The position numbers and the translations under genes were made by a program. 64,000 nt of DNA from Lacticaseibacillus kribbianus (GTDB lineage Bacteria > Bacillota > Bacilli > Lactobacillales > Lactobacillaceae), in contig NZ_JAIPUL010000001.1 of NCBI RefSeq assembly GCF_020180945.1, forward strand, positions 1,426,001 to 1,490,000, read 5' to 3'. Below are positions 1-7,486 of the stretch, piece after piece. The first letter of the stretch is position 1, and each line of letters starts with the position of its first letter. The notes beneath the pieces are model-generated. The model saw only the letters and a program-made list of their open reading frames with translations. It did not search any database and was not told where the DNA came from.

Positions 1-94
1 CGGCAACTCTGATATCGGCGCCATGCTGCAACGCATACTTGGCCACATACTGACCCACATTGCCTGATGCCCCAGTGATCAAAATCTTACTCAT
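1..94 (-). CDS. NmrA/SDR-like NAD(P)-binding protein, N-terminal part
   Basis: Only the first 31 codons lie in the window; the gene runs off the left edge. The translation begins MSKILITGASGNVGQYVAKY, a Rossmann nucleotide-binding start with the GASGNVG glycine motif seen in NmrA-like NAD(P)H-binding proteins. Its ATG overlaps the last codons of the upstream MarR gene by 8 bp, so the two are probably translationally coupled and the MarR protein probably controls this gene. The substrate cannot be inferred from the fragment. Confidence 0.75.
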   Translation of the reverse strand, partial: MSKILITGASGNVGQYVAKYALQHGADIRVA

Positions 95-515
95 CGCGTT
101 TTGCCTCCAATAGCACTTGATTGGCCAGCGCCAAGCTGTGGATGAGCTGGTCGAATTGCGCATCGCCGAGTTTCGCTTTGATCAACTGCACCGATTGATA
201 ATATTGCTGGTACGTCGTCGCCACTAGGGCTCTCGCCTGGTCAGTTGGAACCAAGTATTTTTGCCGCCGATCGGTTTTTGATGGGACTTTTTGCAAATAA
301 CCTTGTTTCACCAACGCCGTCGCCATGTTCGTGGCCATGGCCTTGGTGACTTGGAAATAGTCCGCCACTGCCATCGGCGTCGCTTGCGCATCTTTTTGGC
401 ATAAGTAGATCAACATGCCCATTTCACTCGAGCGGATCGGTAAATCAACTTTTGCATTAACGTTCAGGCGACAAAACAATGAGATCTGTTCTGAAGCACT
501 AGCTATTTCATCCAA
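87..515 (-). CDS. MarR family transcriptional regulator
   Basis: A 142-residue protein of usual MarR length. It has a winged helix-turn-helix at about residues 45-100: the recognition region is VADYFQVTKAMATNMATALV and the wing contains a DRRQK turn. MarR proteins are dimeric, often ligand-responsive repressors. It is the first gene of an operon whose next gene is the NmrA-like oxidoreductase. An AGGGGGG-type ribosome site lies about 12 nt upstream of the ATG. A near-perfect inverted repeat over the promoter (537-575) is the probable autoregulatory operator. The ligand is unknown. Confidence 0.9.
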   Translation of the reverse strand: MDEIASASEQISLFCRLNVNAKVDLPIRSSEMGMLIYLCQKDAQATPMAVADYFQVTKAMATNMATALVKQGYLQKVPSKTDRRQKYLVPTDQARALVATTYQQYYQSVQLIKAKLGDAQFDQLIHSLALANQVLLEAKRDE

Positions 516-536
516 ATCGGGTGCCCCCCTTTTTAG

Positions 537-575
537 TATATCTAATGTCTAGTTTAGTATAGTACATCAGATATA
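537..575 (-). promoter_or_regulatory. Candidate MarR operator over the promoter
   Basis: TATATCTAATGT (537-548) and ACATCAGATATA (564-575) form an inverted repeat matching at 11 of 12 positions, with 15 bp between the arms. A TATACT hexamer for the minus-strand MarR gene lies inside it. The arrangement suits autorepression by the downstream MarR gene product. Confidence 0.6.
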
Positions 576-588
576 CGACTGCAAACAA

Positions 589-615
589 AAGCCGTGGTCA
601 GCAGCGACCACGGCT
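589..615 (-). terminator. Second terminator-like hairpin after cspA
   Basis: An 11-bp stem (AAGCCGTGGTC / GACCACGGCTT) with a short loop, followed on the minus strand by TTGTTT. It lies 80 bp beyond the strong cspA terminator and just upstream of the marR promoter, so it probably insulates marR from read-through. Confidence 0.5.
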
Positions 616-695
616 TTCCATGCAGATCCTCGAAGAACACGATCGTCAAACTCAGCCAGAAACCTGCCATCAGAGTGTCAATTCGTCGGCGGATC

Positions 696-719
696 AAAAA
701 AGGCCGGGTTTCCCCGGCC
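696..719 (-). terminator. Intrinsic terminator of cspA
   Basis: A GC-rich stem GGCCGGGG / CCCGGCC with a T6 tract on the minus strand, 18 bp after the cspA stop codon. Confidence 0.85.
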
Positions 720-736
720 AAGGCCTTGATGGCGGA

Positions 737-937
737 TTAGGCTTTGTTGACGTTGACCGCCTGTGGGCCGCGGTCGCTTTGCTCAACTTCGAACGTTACG
801 GCCTGACCTTCGTCAAGCGTCTTGTAGCCGTCGCCTTGGATGGCAGAGAAGTGAACGAAGACATCAGACCCGTCCTCGCGGGTGATGAAGCCGTAACCTT
901 TTTCTGCGTTGAACCATTTAACTGTGCCGTGTTCCAT
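737..937 (-). CDS. cspA: Cold-shock protein (CspA family)
   Basis: A 66-residue single cold-shock domain, the standard family length. RNP1 is KGYGFI (residues 13-18) and RNP2 is VFVHF (26-30). These proteins bind single-stranded RNA and DNA and act as RNA chaperones in cold or stationary phase. The start was set at MEHGTVKWF because AGGAGG lies 8-13 nt upstream; longer in-frame extensions are untranslated leader. The mRNA has a ~100-nt 5' leader between the promoter (1043-1071) and the ATG, as is common for csp genes, and ends at a strong terminator. The paralogue letter is not certain. Confidence 0.95.
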   Translation of the reverse strand: MEHGTVKWFNAEKGYGFITREDGSDVFVHFSAIQGDGYKTLDEGQAVTFEVEQSDRGPQAVNVNKA

Positions 938-1042
938 GAGTGAACTTCCTCCTTGCGCCAAGCGCGAATTGATAATTGCAGCCCTTGATGGCGCGGCCAT
1001 GTTGAAACTGCCCCGACCGCGCCCATCAAAAAGCACTCCTGA

Positions 1043-1071
1043 ATTCTAACACCATCGGCAAATCCCTTCAA
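1043..1071 (-). promoter_or_regulatory. cspA promoter
   Basis: -35 TTGAAG (1066-1071) and -10 TAGAAT (1043-1048) with a 17-bp spacer. Transcription should start near 1036, giving a ~100-nt leader before the ATG at 937. Confidence 0.75.
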
Positions 1072-1250
1072 GTTTGGGGCCTTCGTATCAAATTTTTAAT
1101 ATTTGGCGTGCGGTTTCGGCCCAATTCCAGATACTATGTGTCCATGTGCGGCGCGAGCGGCAGAATGGTGGCGTTTTTATTTTTGATTGGTGAGTGCTAG
1201 CATTTCCCCGCCAAATCAGCTACGATTAAAGCAATCAAGGGGGGCTCGTC

Positions 1251-1880
1251 ATGAAGAGAATCGCAATCCTACTCGCCAGTCTGTTCGTTCTGGTGGGCTG
1301 TTCCGCCAGGGTGTTCGACCAAAAGGCGCAGATGAAAGACGCCACGCAGACCATCCTGACGCAGGTCGCCACGGAGAACAAGGCGCTCGACACGATGACG
1401 GACACCGCCACGGCATTCCCCTCCACCTTCCAAAAGGCGTACGCGGCCAACCCGGCCCGCGACTTCAAGAGCACCGGCAGCGTCGCCAAGCTGATCGCCA
1501 AGCGCGAGGCCGCGTACCAGAAGCTCGAGACGGCGCAAAAGGCCATCGAGGACGCGACCACGGTGCTGATCAAGGCCCGCACGCAGACCAACGCGAACCT
1601 GCCCGCGGCGGCCTTGACCGACGCGCTGAACGGGCTGAAGCTGGCCAAGCTCGACCACAAGACCTACGATGCCTACTACAAGGAGCTGGCCGAGGCGGAA
1701 AGCGTGTTTTTCAAGGATGTGTCGGAGGCCGACAGCCAAGACGACATCGACACGGCGCTGACGCGGCTCAACCAGTTCGACAGCACCCTGGCGCAGCAGG
1801 CCGAAATCGTCACGGCCAACCTGCAGACGGTGACGGTGCAGGCCCAGGCGCTGGCCAAGGCCATCGCCAAGATGGACTGA
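1251..1880 (+). CDS. YkyA-like lipoprotein (putative cell-wall-binding)
   Basis: A 209-residue protein with a lipoprotein signal peptide: MKRIAILLASLFVLVGC, with Cys17 as the probable lipidated residue in an LVGC lipobox. The mature part is highly charged, Ala/Lys/Glu-rich and predicted all-helical or coiled-coil (for example KLIAKREAAYQKLETAQKAI). This resembles the YkyA-type putative cell-wall-binding lipoproteins of Bacillales and Lactobacillales; that assignment rests on length, lipobox and composition only. It should sit on the outer face of the membrane. A GGGGGG ribosome site precedes the ATG and a strong terminator follows, so it appears monocistronic. Confidence 0.7.
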   Translation: MKRIAILLASLFVLVGCSARVFDQKAQMKDATQTILTQVATENKALDTMTDTATAFPSTFQKAYAANPARDFKSTGSVAKLIAKREAAYQKLETAQKAIEDATTVLIKARTQTNANLPAAALTDALNGLKLAKLDHKTYDAYYKELAEAESVFFKDVSEADSQDDIDTALTRLNQFDSTLAQQAEIVTANLQTVTVQAQALAKAIAKMD

Positions 1881-1963
1881 CGCCACCGACCAACCAGCGC
1901 CCCGCTGACACGCGGCGCGTTCGGCCCGGTTGCCACCCGCGCCCAAACATTGAATTCACCACC

Positions 1964-1993
1964 GCCCCACGCTTGAATGCGCGGGGCTTTTTT
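1964..1993 (+). terminator. Terminator after the lipoprotein gene
   Basis: Stem GCCCCACGC / GCGCGGGGC with a 6-nt loop, followed by T6. Confidence 0.9.
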
Positions 1994-2041
1994 GTTAGAG
2001 TTAGCAGCGTTTACATTCCGATTAATACTGGAGATTAACGA

Positions 2042-3268
2042 ATGACTACATCCACCTTTCAAGCCCGCCTCGACCGCATCGGGCTGCCCCACCAGATTGT
2101 GTGGGGCTTTGTCGGCCTGTTCTTCTTTATCCTCGGCACCTCGATTGAGCAGAGCTGGTTTTCCACCTACCTGATCCACCAAGGCTTCGCCGCGTCCTTC
2201 GTCAGCACCGTCTTCACCTGCTACGGGCTGGTGGTCACCGTCGCCGCGTGCCTGAGCGGCGTCGGGACGCGGATGCTCGGCGTGCGCGGCATGATGTGGC
2301 TGGGCACCGCGACCTCGCTGGCTGCGACCGTGCCGCTTTTGCTGTGGGCGCTGCCCGCGCACAGCGCCTGGGGGCTGCTCGTGCTCTACGCGCTGCGCGG
2401 GGCGGCCTACCCGCTGTTCGCCTACTCCTTCCTGGTGTGGGTCAACTACCGCGCGGCCAAGGCGACGCTCGGCCAGGCGGTGTCTTGGTTCTGGATCTTT
2501 TTTGCCCTCGGCTTCGTCATCGTCGGGCCGCTGGTCGCCAACGCCCTGATGCCGCGCATCGGTGAGGTGAACGTGATCTGGAGCGGCCTGCTGTTCGTGC
2601 TGCTGGGCGCGGCGCTCGCGCTGCTGATCAACCGCGACCGCCTGGCCAAAAACGCGCCGGACACCAACCTGCTGGAGGTGCTGTGGCAGCAGCTGCGCAC
2701 CATCGCTGGCAACTGGCGCCTCGGCGTCGGTGTCCTGGTCAAGGGCACCAACGACATCGGCAAGTTCGGCTTCGTCATCGTGGTGCCCGTGTACCTCGCG
2801 CACTACGGGTTTTCCCTCAGCGAGTGGCTGATCGCGTGGAGCGTGGCCAACGCCGTCAACATCCCCCTGGACTACCTGTTCGGCTGGATCGGCGACCGCA
2901 TCGGCTGGCGCAAAACGGTCGTGGCCTTCTCCGGCACCTTCTGCGCGCTGAGCGCGTTCAGCCTGCTCCTGCTGCCGCCGCTGCTGGGCCACAACCAACT
3001 GGCCCTGTACCTGCCCCTTTTGGCCTACGCGGTCGGCATGGCCGGCTTCTGCCCGCTGTCGGCAATCATCCCCAGCCTCCTGCCCCACGACCTGGAAACC
3101 GGCGTGACGGCGCTAAACCTGGGCTCCGGTCTCAGCAACCTGCTGGGCCCGGCCATCGTCTCGCTGTTCATCGGCATCAGCGCCCAGGCGGTGCTTTTGG
3201 TCATCGGCGTGGTCTTCGCCGCGGCGAGCGTGGCGGCCACCGTGCTGAAGCTGCCGGGAGAAGCCTGA
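2042..3268 (+). CDS. MFS permease, RbtT/DalT/CsbX (polyol) subfamily
   Basis: A 408-residue major facilitator protein with about 12 hydrophobic segments. The pattern YALRGAAYPLFAYSFLVW (residues 116-133) and the later NLGSGLSNLLGPAIVSL are typical of the RbtT/DalT/CsbX subfamily, whose characterised members take up ribitol or arabinitol. A GGAG ribosome site lies 8 nt before the ATG. It is a single-gene unit between terminators, with no polyol dehydrogenase or kinase beside it, so the substrate is inferred from the subfamily only. Confidence 0.8.
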   Translation: MTTSTFQARLDRIGLPHQIVWGFVGLFFFILGTSIEQSWFSTYLIHQGFAASFVSTVFTCYGLVVTVAACLSGVGTRMLGVRGMMWLGTATSLAATVPLLLWALPAHSAWGLLVLYALRGAAYPLFAYSFLVWVNYRAAKATLGQAVSWFWIFFALGFVIVGPLVANALMPRIGEVNVIWSGLLFVLLGAALALLINRDRLAKNAPDTNLLEVLWQQLRTIAGNWRLGVGVLVKGTNDIGKFGFVIVVPVYLAHYGFSLSEWLIAWSVANAVNIPLDYLFGWIGDRIGWRKTVVAFSGTFCALSAFSLLLLPPLLGHNQLALYLPLLAYAVGMAGFCPLSAIIPSLLPHDLETGVTALNLGSGLSNLLGPAIVSLFIGISAQAVLLVIGVVFAAASVAATVLKLPGEA

Positions 3269-3290
3269 ACCAGACTGATGCGTGATGCGA

Positions 3291-3322
3291 ACAGCCCCGT
3301 GCCGAATTGGCACGGGGCTGTT
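3291..3322 (+). terminator. Terminator after the MFS permease
   Basis: A 13-bp perfect stem (ACAGCCCCGTGCC / GGCACGGGGCTGT) with a 6-nt loop, followed by TGTGTT. The T-tract is interrupted. Confidence 0.75.
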
Positions 3323-3339
3323 GTGTTAGTGCCAAGGTG

Positions 3340-3464
3340 CCGCCACACTCCGCTCTGGTCATCGTCGAGCTCCGAACTGCAACGCGGGAGCGGCTTGCTA
3401 CGCGAGGTCGTCCCGCTAAGCCCGCGGTTCTCCGCTCTGGTCATCGCCGTGCTCCGCTCTGGGT
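3340..3464 (-). repeat. Family B element (degenerate copy) after tRNA-Leu
   Basis: Read in the direction of tRNA-Leu transcription, it starts right after the T-tract of the tRNA terminator with CCAGAGCGGAGC, the conserved start of family B. It shares CGCTCTGG, TCGTCGAGCT, GCAACGCGGGAGCGG and CCCGCTAAG blocks with the other B copies. The long apical hairpin with the AAAGTGC loop is missing, so this copy is partial. Confidence 0.7.
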
Positions 3465-3498
3465 AACAAAAAGGCCCTCAACCATCTCGGTTGAGGGC
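3465..3498 (-). terminator. Terminator of tRNA-Leu
   Basis: A 10-bp stem (GCCCTCAACC / GGTTGAGGGC) followed on the minus strand by CTTTTTGTT, directly after the tRNA. Confidence 0.85.
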
Positions 3499-3505
3499 CA
3501 TGCGA

Positions 3506-3590
3506 TGCGGGCAAGAAGACTCGAACTTCCACGGGCGCAATGCCCACAAGATCCTTAATCTTGCGCGTCTACCAGTTCCGCCATGCCCGC
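3506..3590 (-). tRNA. tRNA-Leu (anticodon AAG)
   Basis: An 85-nt class II tRNA. The acceptor stem is GCGGGCA / TGCCCGC with discriminator A. The anticodon stem is CAAGA / TCTTG around the 7-nt loop TTAAGGA, placing AAG at positions 34-36. There is a long variable arm (GGGCATTGCGCCC) and a T-arm with TTCGAGT. CCA is not encoded. An AAG wobble base would normally need conversion to inosine by TadA. Confidence 0.92.
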
Positions 3591-3612
3591 ATGTGTCATA
3601 AGCACAAGAAAT

Positions 3613-3641
3613 AGTATATTAGGTACGCGGACTAATGTCAA
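3613..3641 (-). promoter_or_regulatory. tRNA-Leu promoter
   Basis: -35 TTGACA (3636-3641) and -10 TATACT (3613-3618) with a 17-bp spacer. The core is near consensus, as expected for a stable RNA gene. Confidence 0.85.
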
Positions 3642-3793
3642 CGCCTTTCGTAATAATTCTCCCGACATAATCGACATCCCCGGGCAGGAGGCTCGGACTG
3701 CCACGCGACACTCCGCCGAATAATTCCGTCACGTTCGCCACTCGCCAAACCCGGCCCGGTCTGCTACAATTTTGGCAAACACGGAGGTGCCGC

Positions 3794-4408
3794 ATGACAC
3801 ACAAGAATTCATCCTACATGATCAGCGTGCTCGGCGTGTTCGGCGCGCTGATCATCCTGCAGGCCTACATTCCGATGATCGGCTACATCCGCATCTTTCC
3901 GATGTGGCCGGCCATCTCCACCATCCACCTCACCGTGATCCTCGGCGGCGTGCTGCTCGGCGTGCGCGGCGGCGCGGGGCTCGGGCTTCTGTGGGGCGCC
4001 ATCAGCCTGATTAAGGCCTACACCGGCGCGACGGACCCGATGACCCTGCTGCTGTTTCAAAACCCGGTGATCGCGATTCTGCCGCGCGTGGCGGTCGGCG
4101 TCGTCGCCGCTCTGGTCTTCGCCGCGTTCACCCGCCGCTTCCAGACGCGGCGCGGGGCGCTGATCGGCATGAGCCTCGCCGGCATCTGCGGGGCGCTGAC
4201 CAACACGCTGCTCGTGATCGGCTTCACCTGGCTGTTTTTCGCCAGCCGGGCCACCGCGGTGGTGCCGGGCGCCAACGCCCAGAACCTCGGGTGGCTGCTG
4301 ATCATCGCATTCGCCATCAACGCGGTGGCCGAGTCGGCGATGGCCGCGGTGGTCACGCCGATTCTCGGGTCCGTGCTGGGCGACGTCAAGCGCCGTCGCC
4401 GGCGCTAG
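3794..4408 (+). CDS. ECF transporter S-component (PanT-like)
   Basis: A 204-residue integral membrane protein with about six hydrophobic segments. It has the S-component arrangement IRIFPMWPAISTIHLTVILG near the N-terminus and FQNPVIAILPRVAVG in the middle, and an Arg-rich C-terminus. S-components bind one vitamin or metal and share an EcfA/EcfA'/EcfT module encoded elsewhere, which is absent here. It is paralogous in layout to the S-component at 22197-22790. The closest resemblance I recall is PanT (pantothenate), but the substrate is not certain. The ATG follows a GGAGG site. Its stop codon overlaps the ribosome site of the GNAT gene, so the two form an operon. Confidence 0.75.
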   Translation: MTHKNSSYMISVLGVFGALIILQAYIPMIGYIRIFPMWPAISTIHLTVILGGVLLGVRGGAGLGLLWGAISLIKAYTGATDPMTLLLFQNPVIAILPRVAVGVVAALVFAAFTRRFQTRRGALIGMSLAGICGALTNTLLVIGFTWLFFASRATAVVPGANAQNLGWLLIIAFAINAVAESAMAAVVTPILGSVLGDVKRRRRR

Positions 4409-4417
4409 GAGGCTGTC

Positions 4418-4879
4418 ATGATTCGAACTGCTACCGTTGAGGACGCCCCGGCCGTGGCCAACGCCTACTTGGCGCTGACCCGGGAGATGGCGCTGATTTC
4501 GCCGCTCACGCTGCGGCCGCTGCGCGAGCCGGACGTCGCGATGTTTCGCGACTACATCCAAGATCCCGCCAGCGCGGTCCTCGTCGCCGTGGAAAACGGC
4601 ACGCTGCTCGGCTTCGCGCTGGTGGTCACAGCGTCCACGGGTGTGGAGGCCGAGGCCGTCGCCCACCGCTTCGCCTACGTCCCGGCGCTGTATGTCGCGC
4701 CCGCGGCCCGGCGCGGCGGCGTCGGCCGCGCGCTGGTCGACGCCGTGACCGCGTGGCAGACCGCCCACGACCTGGAGTTCCTCCAGCTGGACGTGCTCGG
4801 CGACAACCTGGCCGCCCGCCAGTTCTACGCGAGCCTGGGCTTCACCACCGCCAACCTGACGCTGCGCCGGCTGCCGTAG
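4418..4879 (+). CDS. GNAT family N-acetyltransferase
   Basis: A 153-residue single GNAT domain. The acetyl-CoA pyrophosphate-binding motif A is visible as YVAPAARRGGVGRALVDAV around residues 88-106, followed by the typical LQLDVLGDNLAARQFYASLGF segment. The AGGAGG ribosome site overlaps the stop codon of the S-component gene 9 bp upstream, so the genes are cotranscribed. The acceptor substrate is unknown. Confidence 0.9.
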   Translation: MIRTATVEDAPAVANAYLALTREMALISPLTLRPLREPDVAMFRDYIQDPASAVLVAVENGTLLGFALVVTASTGVEAEAVAHRFAYVPALYVAPAARRGGVGRALVDAVTAWQTAHDLEFLQLDVLGDNLAARQFYASLGFTTANLTLRRLP

Positions 4880-4935
4880 CCGCGTCCGCAGCGCCCCGCC
4901 AAGCCAAGCCAGCACCGACGCACACACACAAATCA

Positions 4936-4982
4936 GGCGTCCGGCTCGGATTTTCCACTACGGAAATCCGGGCCGGACGCCT
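4936..4982. terminator. Bidirectional terminator
   Basis: A long hairpin (AGGCGTCCGGC / GCCGGACGCCT with inner GGATTT / AAATCC) between convergent genes: the GNAT gene on plus and the SprT-like gene on minus. TTGTTTTATT follows on plus and a weaker GATTTGTG follows on minus. Confidence 0.8.
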
Positions 4983-4998
4983 TGTTTTATTAAGTAAA

Positions 4999-5454
4999 CT
5001 ACTTGCCGTTCGTCGCCACCAGCCGCAGCCGCTGACCGCACTTGCCGCAGCGCAGGCGCCGCAGGTCGATGCGCCGCTTGCGCGGGTATGGCGTGCCGCA
5101 CCCCGTGCAGACGTACAGGTAGCGCGGCGGCGCGGGCGGCGTCAGCTGCGGCGTGAACCGCAGCCCGCCGACCTGCTGCAGAAGCGCCCGAAAGTCCGCG
5201 TCGCGGTGGCGAAACCCGCGGTGGAGCTGGTGCAGGTGGTAGTGGCACAGTTCGTGCTTGATGATGCCCAGGCGCACCGCCTCGTCCCCCGCTTCGAAGA
5301 CCTTGGGGTTGAACTCGAGGTTCTCGGTCGCCAAAAGCATTCGCCCGCCGGTGGTGCGCAGCCGGTTGTTGAAGCTCGCGCGGTTGGTGAACGGCCGGTG
5401 GAACCACTCCGTCGACACCGCCGCCACCAGCGCTTGCAAATCTTGATTCGTCAT
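4999..5454 (-). CDS. SprT-like zinc metalloprotease domain protein
   Basis: A 151-residue protein with the zinc protease motif HELCHYHLHQLHRGFRHRD, where HELCH supplies the HExxH ligands, and a C-terminal zinc ribbon (CTGCGTPY...CGKCG). This is the domain order of bacterial SprT-like proteins, whose cellular role is poorly known. The start is at MTNQDLQ because AGGAG lies 7 nt upstream; the open frame extends further but lacks another ribosome site. It is followed by the bidirectional terminator at 4936-4982. Confidence 0.88.
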   Translation of the reverse strand: MTNQDLQALVAAVSTEWFHRPFTNRASFNNRLRTTGGRMLLATENLEFNPKVFEAGDEAVRLGIIKHELCHYHLHQLHRGFRHRDADFRALLQQVGGLRFTPQLTPPAPPRYLYVCTGCGTPYPRKRRIDLRRLRCGKCGQRLRLVATNGK

Positions 5455-5562
5455 GTTTGCTCCTATTCTGGCAATGGCCCGCCGATCAACCTGCCCAATC
5501 GTGCGAGGAATCCACATCACAGCCCCCACCGCAATGACCGCGTAACCACTGGGCAACCGCCA

Positions 5563-5764
5563 TGTAGGGCGGAGGCGCGCACAGGACACTGCTGGAGGCG
5601 GAGGGCCGGGGCGAGCCAGCGTGAAATTGCTGTTAATCGGCGGGCTTTGCCGATTTACAGCAAGGGCGGGTCCTGAGACCGCACTTTGGGCTCAGGAGAG
5701 CCCCACGCGTTCCGCCGCCCCGGCCCGGAGCCGGAAGCAGTGCCCTGTTAGCGCCGGAGCCCGG
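5563..5764 (-). repeat. Family A structured repeat, copy 1
   Basis: Read with the upstream ABC ATPase gene (minus strand) it begins CCGGGCTCCGGC and ends CGCCCTACA. On the plus strand the basal arm pairs CACTGCT with AGCAGTG, GGGCCGGGGC with GCCCCGGCCC, hairpin C TTGCTGT / ACAGCAA with AATCGGC / GCCGATT, and hairpin D CCTGAG / CTCAGG around ACCGCACTTTGGG. It lies 71 bp after the ATPase stop, with a terminator and a family B remnant in between. Confidence 0.9.
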
Positions 5765-5767
5765 TGT

Positions 5768-5800
5768 CCTACACGCGCCCCGCTCCGCTCTGGAACGCAA
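5768..5800 (-). repeat. Family B remnant
   Basis: In the sense of the ABC operon, CCAGAGCGGAGCGGGGCGCG directly follows the terminator T-tract and adjoins family A copy 1. Only the conserved B start is left. Confidence 0.6.
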
Positions 5801-5802
5801 AA

Positions 5803-5834
5803 AACGGCCGCTCCCGGTCGTTTTTTGGCAGGCG
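5803..5834 (-). terminator. Terminator of the TrpXYZ-like ABC operon
   Basis: Stem ACGACCG / CGGCCGT with T6 on the minus strand, immediately after the ATPase stop codon. Confidence 0.8.
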
Positions 5835-5835
5835 T

Positions 5836-6594
5836 CTAGCCGAAGTACTGGAGCAGGTCGGCCTGGGTCAGCTTGGCCTTGGCCGCGCGGTCGTAGTCGG
5901 CGACGATGCGGCCGGCGTCCAGCACGATCAGGCGGTTGCCGTATTTCAGCGCGTCCTCCAGCTGGTGGGTGATCATCAGGCAGGTCAGCTTCTCGCGCGC
6001 GACGATCTGCTCCGTCAGCGCCATGATTGAGGCGCTGGTGTGCGGGTCAAGCGCCGCGGTGTGCTCGTCCAAAAGCAGGAGCTCGGGCTGGCGCATGGTG
6101 GCCATCAGGAGGCTCAGCGCCTGGCGCTGGCCGCCCGACAGCTGCTCGGTCGGCTTGTCCAGCGCCTTGTCGAGGCCGTTGCCGGTCTGGGCCGCCAGCT
6201 TCTGGAACTCGGGCAGCTGCTGGCGCAGCTTGCGCGAGCCCAGCGTCAGGCGCTGCCCGCGGCGGGTCGCCAGGGCGAGGTTTTCGGCGACGCTCATGCG
6301 CGGCGCGGTGCCCATCTTCGGGTCCTGGAACACGCGGGCGATCAGGCGGGCGCGTTTTTCCGGGGCCATGCGGGAAATCTCGGTGCCGGCCAGCGTGATG
6401 GTGCCGCCGGCCAGCGGCTTGTCGCCGGTGATCGCGTTGAACAGCGTGGACTTGCCGGCGCCGTTGTTGCCGAGCACGGTGACGAAATCGCCGGGCGCGA
6501 CGTCAAGCGAGATGTCGGTCAGAAGCGGCCGCACTTCTTCGCCGACCGCGACGTTGACCTGCACGTGACTCAGTTGCAGCTGCACATCAGCCAT
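5836..6594 (-). CDS. ABC transporter ATPase, TrpZ-like
   Basis: A 252-residue ABC ATPase. Walker A is GNNGAGKST (residues 42-50), the signature is LSGGQ (152-156), and Walker B LLLLDEH (172-178) has His after the catalytic Glu. It is the last gene of a three-gene importer: substrate-binding protein, permease, ATPase. Its ATG overlaps the permease end by 8 bp. In streptococci the orthologous set is named trpXYZ and linked to tryptophan. The Trp codon in the leader peptide here fits that, but transport has not been shown. Confidence 0.88.
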   Translation of the reverse strand: MADVQLQLSHVQVNVAVGEEVRPLLTDISLDVAPGDFVTVLGNNGAGKSTLFNAITGDKPLAGGTITLAGTEISRMAPEKRARLIARVFQDPKMGTAPRMSVAENLALATRRGQRLTLGSRKLRQQLPEFQKLAAQTGNGLDKALDKPTEQLSGGQRQALSLLMATMRQPELLLLDEHTAALDPHTSASIMALTEQIVAREKLTCLMITHQLEDALKYGNRLIVLDAGRIVADYDRAAKAKLTQADLLQYFG

Positions 6595-7486
6595 TGTTGG
6601 TCACCCCATTCCTCAGCACCCGGCGAATGCGCAGGCGCGACTCGACTTGCGGCACGGCGATGGCGATGGCCAAAACCACCGCGGAGATCACCTTCAGGTC
6701 GTCCGGGGCGAACCCGAGCTTCAGCACAATCAGCAGCACGAAGCGGTACAGCACGCTGCCGAGCACCGTGGCGATCAGGCGCTGGCTCAGGCTGAGCTGG
6801 CCGAACACCACCTCGCCGATGATGATTGCGGCCAGGCCGATGACGATGACGCCGATGCCCATGTTCACGTCCGCGTAGCCGTTGTTTTGGGCGATCAGGC
6901 CGCCGGACAGGCCGATCAGCCCGTTGCCGAGCATCAGCCCGAGCACCTGCTGGTGGGCCGGGTTGATGCCCAGGCTCCGCGCCATGGTCGGGTTATCCCC
7001 GGCGGCGATGAAGCCCTGCCCCAGCTGTGTGTTGAGAAAACCGATTAAGAGCGCGACGACCACGGCGCAGACGATGGCGCCGACCACGACGCTGTCCGAG
7101 TACACCGGCAGGGACTTCAGGAACGGCGTGTCGAACAGGTTGCGCTGGTTGAGCAGCGACAGGTTCGCCCGCCCCATCACGCGCAGGTTGATGGAGAACA
7201 GCCCGGTCATCACCAGAATGCCGGCCAGAAGCACCGGAATGTGGCCCTTGGTGGACAACAGGCCGGTGGTCAGGCCCGCCAGCATTCCGGCGAGCAGCGC
7301 AAGCAGCGTTGCCACCAGCGGGTGAATCCCGTGGGTGATGGCGGACACCGCCACCGCGGCCCCGAAGGGAAACGTACCCTCAACGGTCATGTCCGGGAAA
7401 TCTAGAATGCGAAACGTCAGGAACAACCCGACGCCCAGCAGGCCGTACAACAGGCCCTGCCCGATGGCGGAAACGCCTAAGCTCAT
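6587..7486 (-). CDS. ABC transporter permease, TrpY-like
   Basis: A 299-residue membrane protein of the branched-chain-type permease family (BPD_transp_2), with about 8-9 hydrophobic helices and the N-terminal pattern LTFRILDFPDMTVEGTFPFG typical of permeases paired with this class of binding protein. Its ATG overlaps the stop codon of the binding-protein gene (ATGA), and its 3' end overlaps the ATPase gene by 8 bp. Tight overlaps indicate one polycistronic mRNA with coupled translation. Confidence 0.88.
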   Translation of the reverse strand: MSLGVSAIGQGLLYGLLGVGLFLTFRILDFPDMTVEGTFPFGAAVAVSAITHGIHPLVATLLALLAGMLAGLTTGLLSTKGHIPVLLAGILVMTGLFSINLRVMGRANLSLLNQRNLFDTPFLKSLPVYSDSVVVGAIVCAVVVALLIGFLNTQLGQGFIAAGDNPTMARSLGINPAHQQVLGLMLGNGLIGLSGGLIAQNNGYADVNMGIGVIVIGLAAIIIGEVVFGQLSLSQRLIATVLGSVLYRFVLLIVLKLGFAPDDLKVISAVVLAIAIAVPQVESRLRIRRVLRNGVTNNG

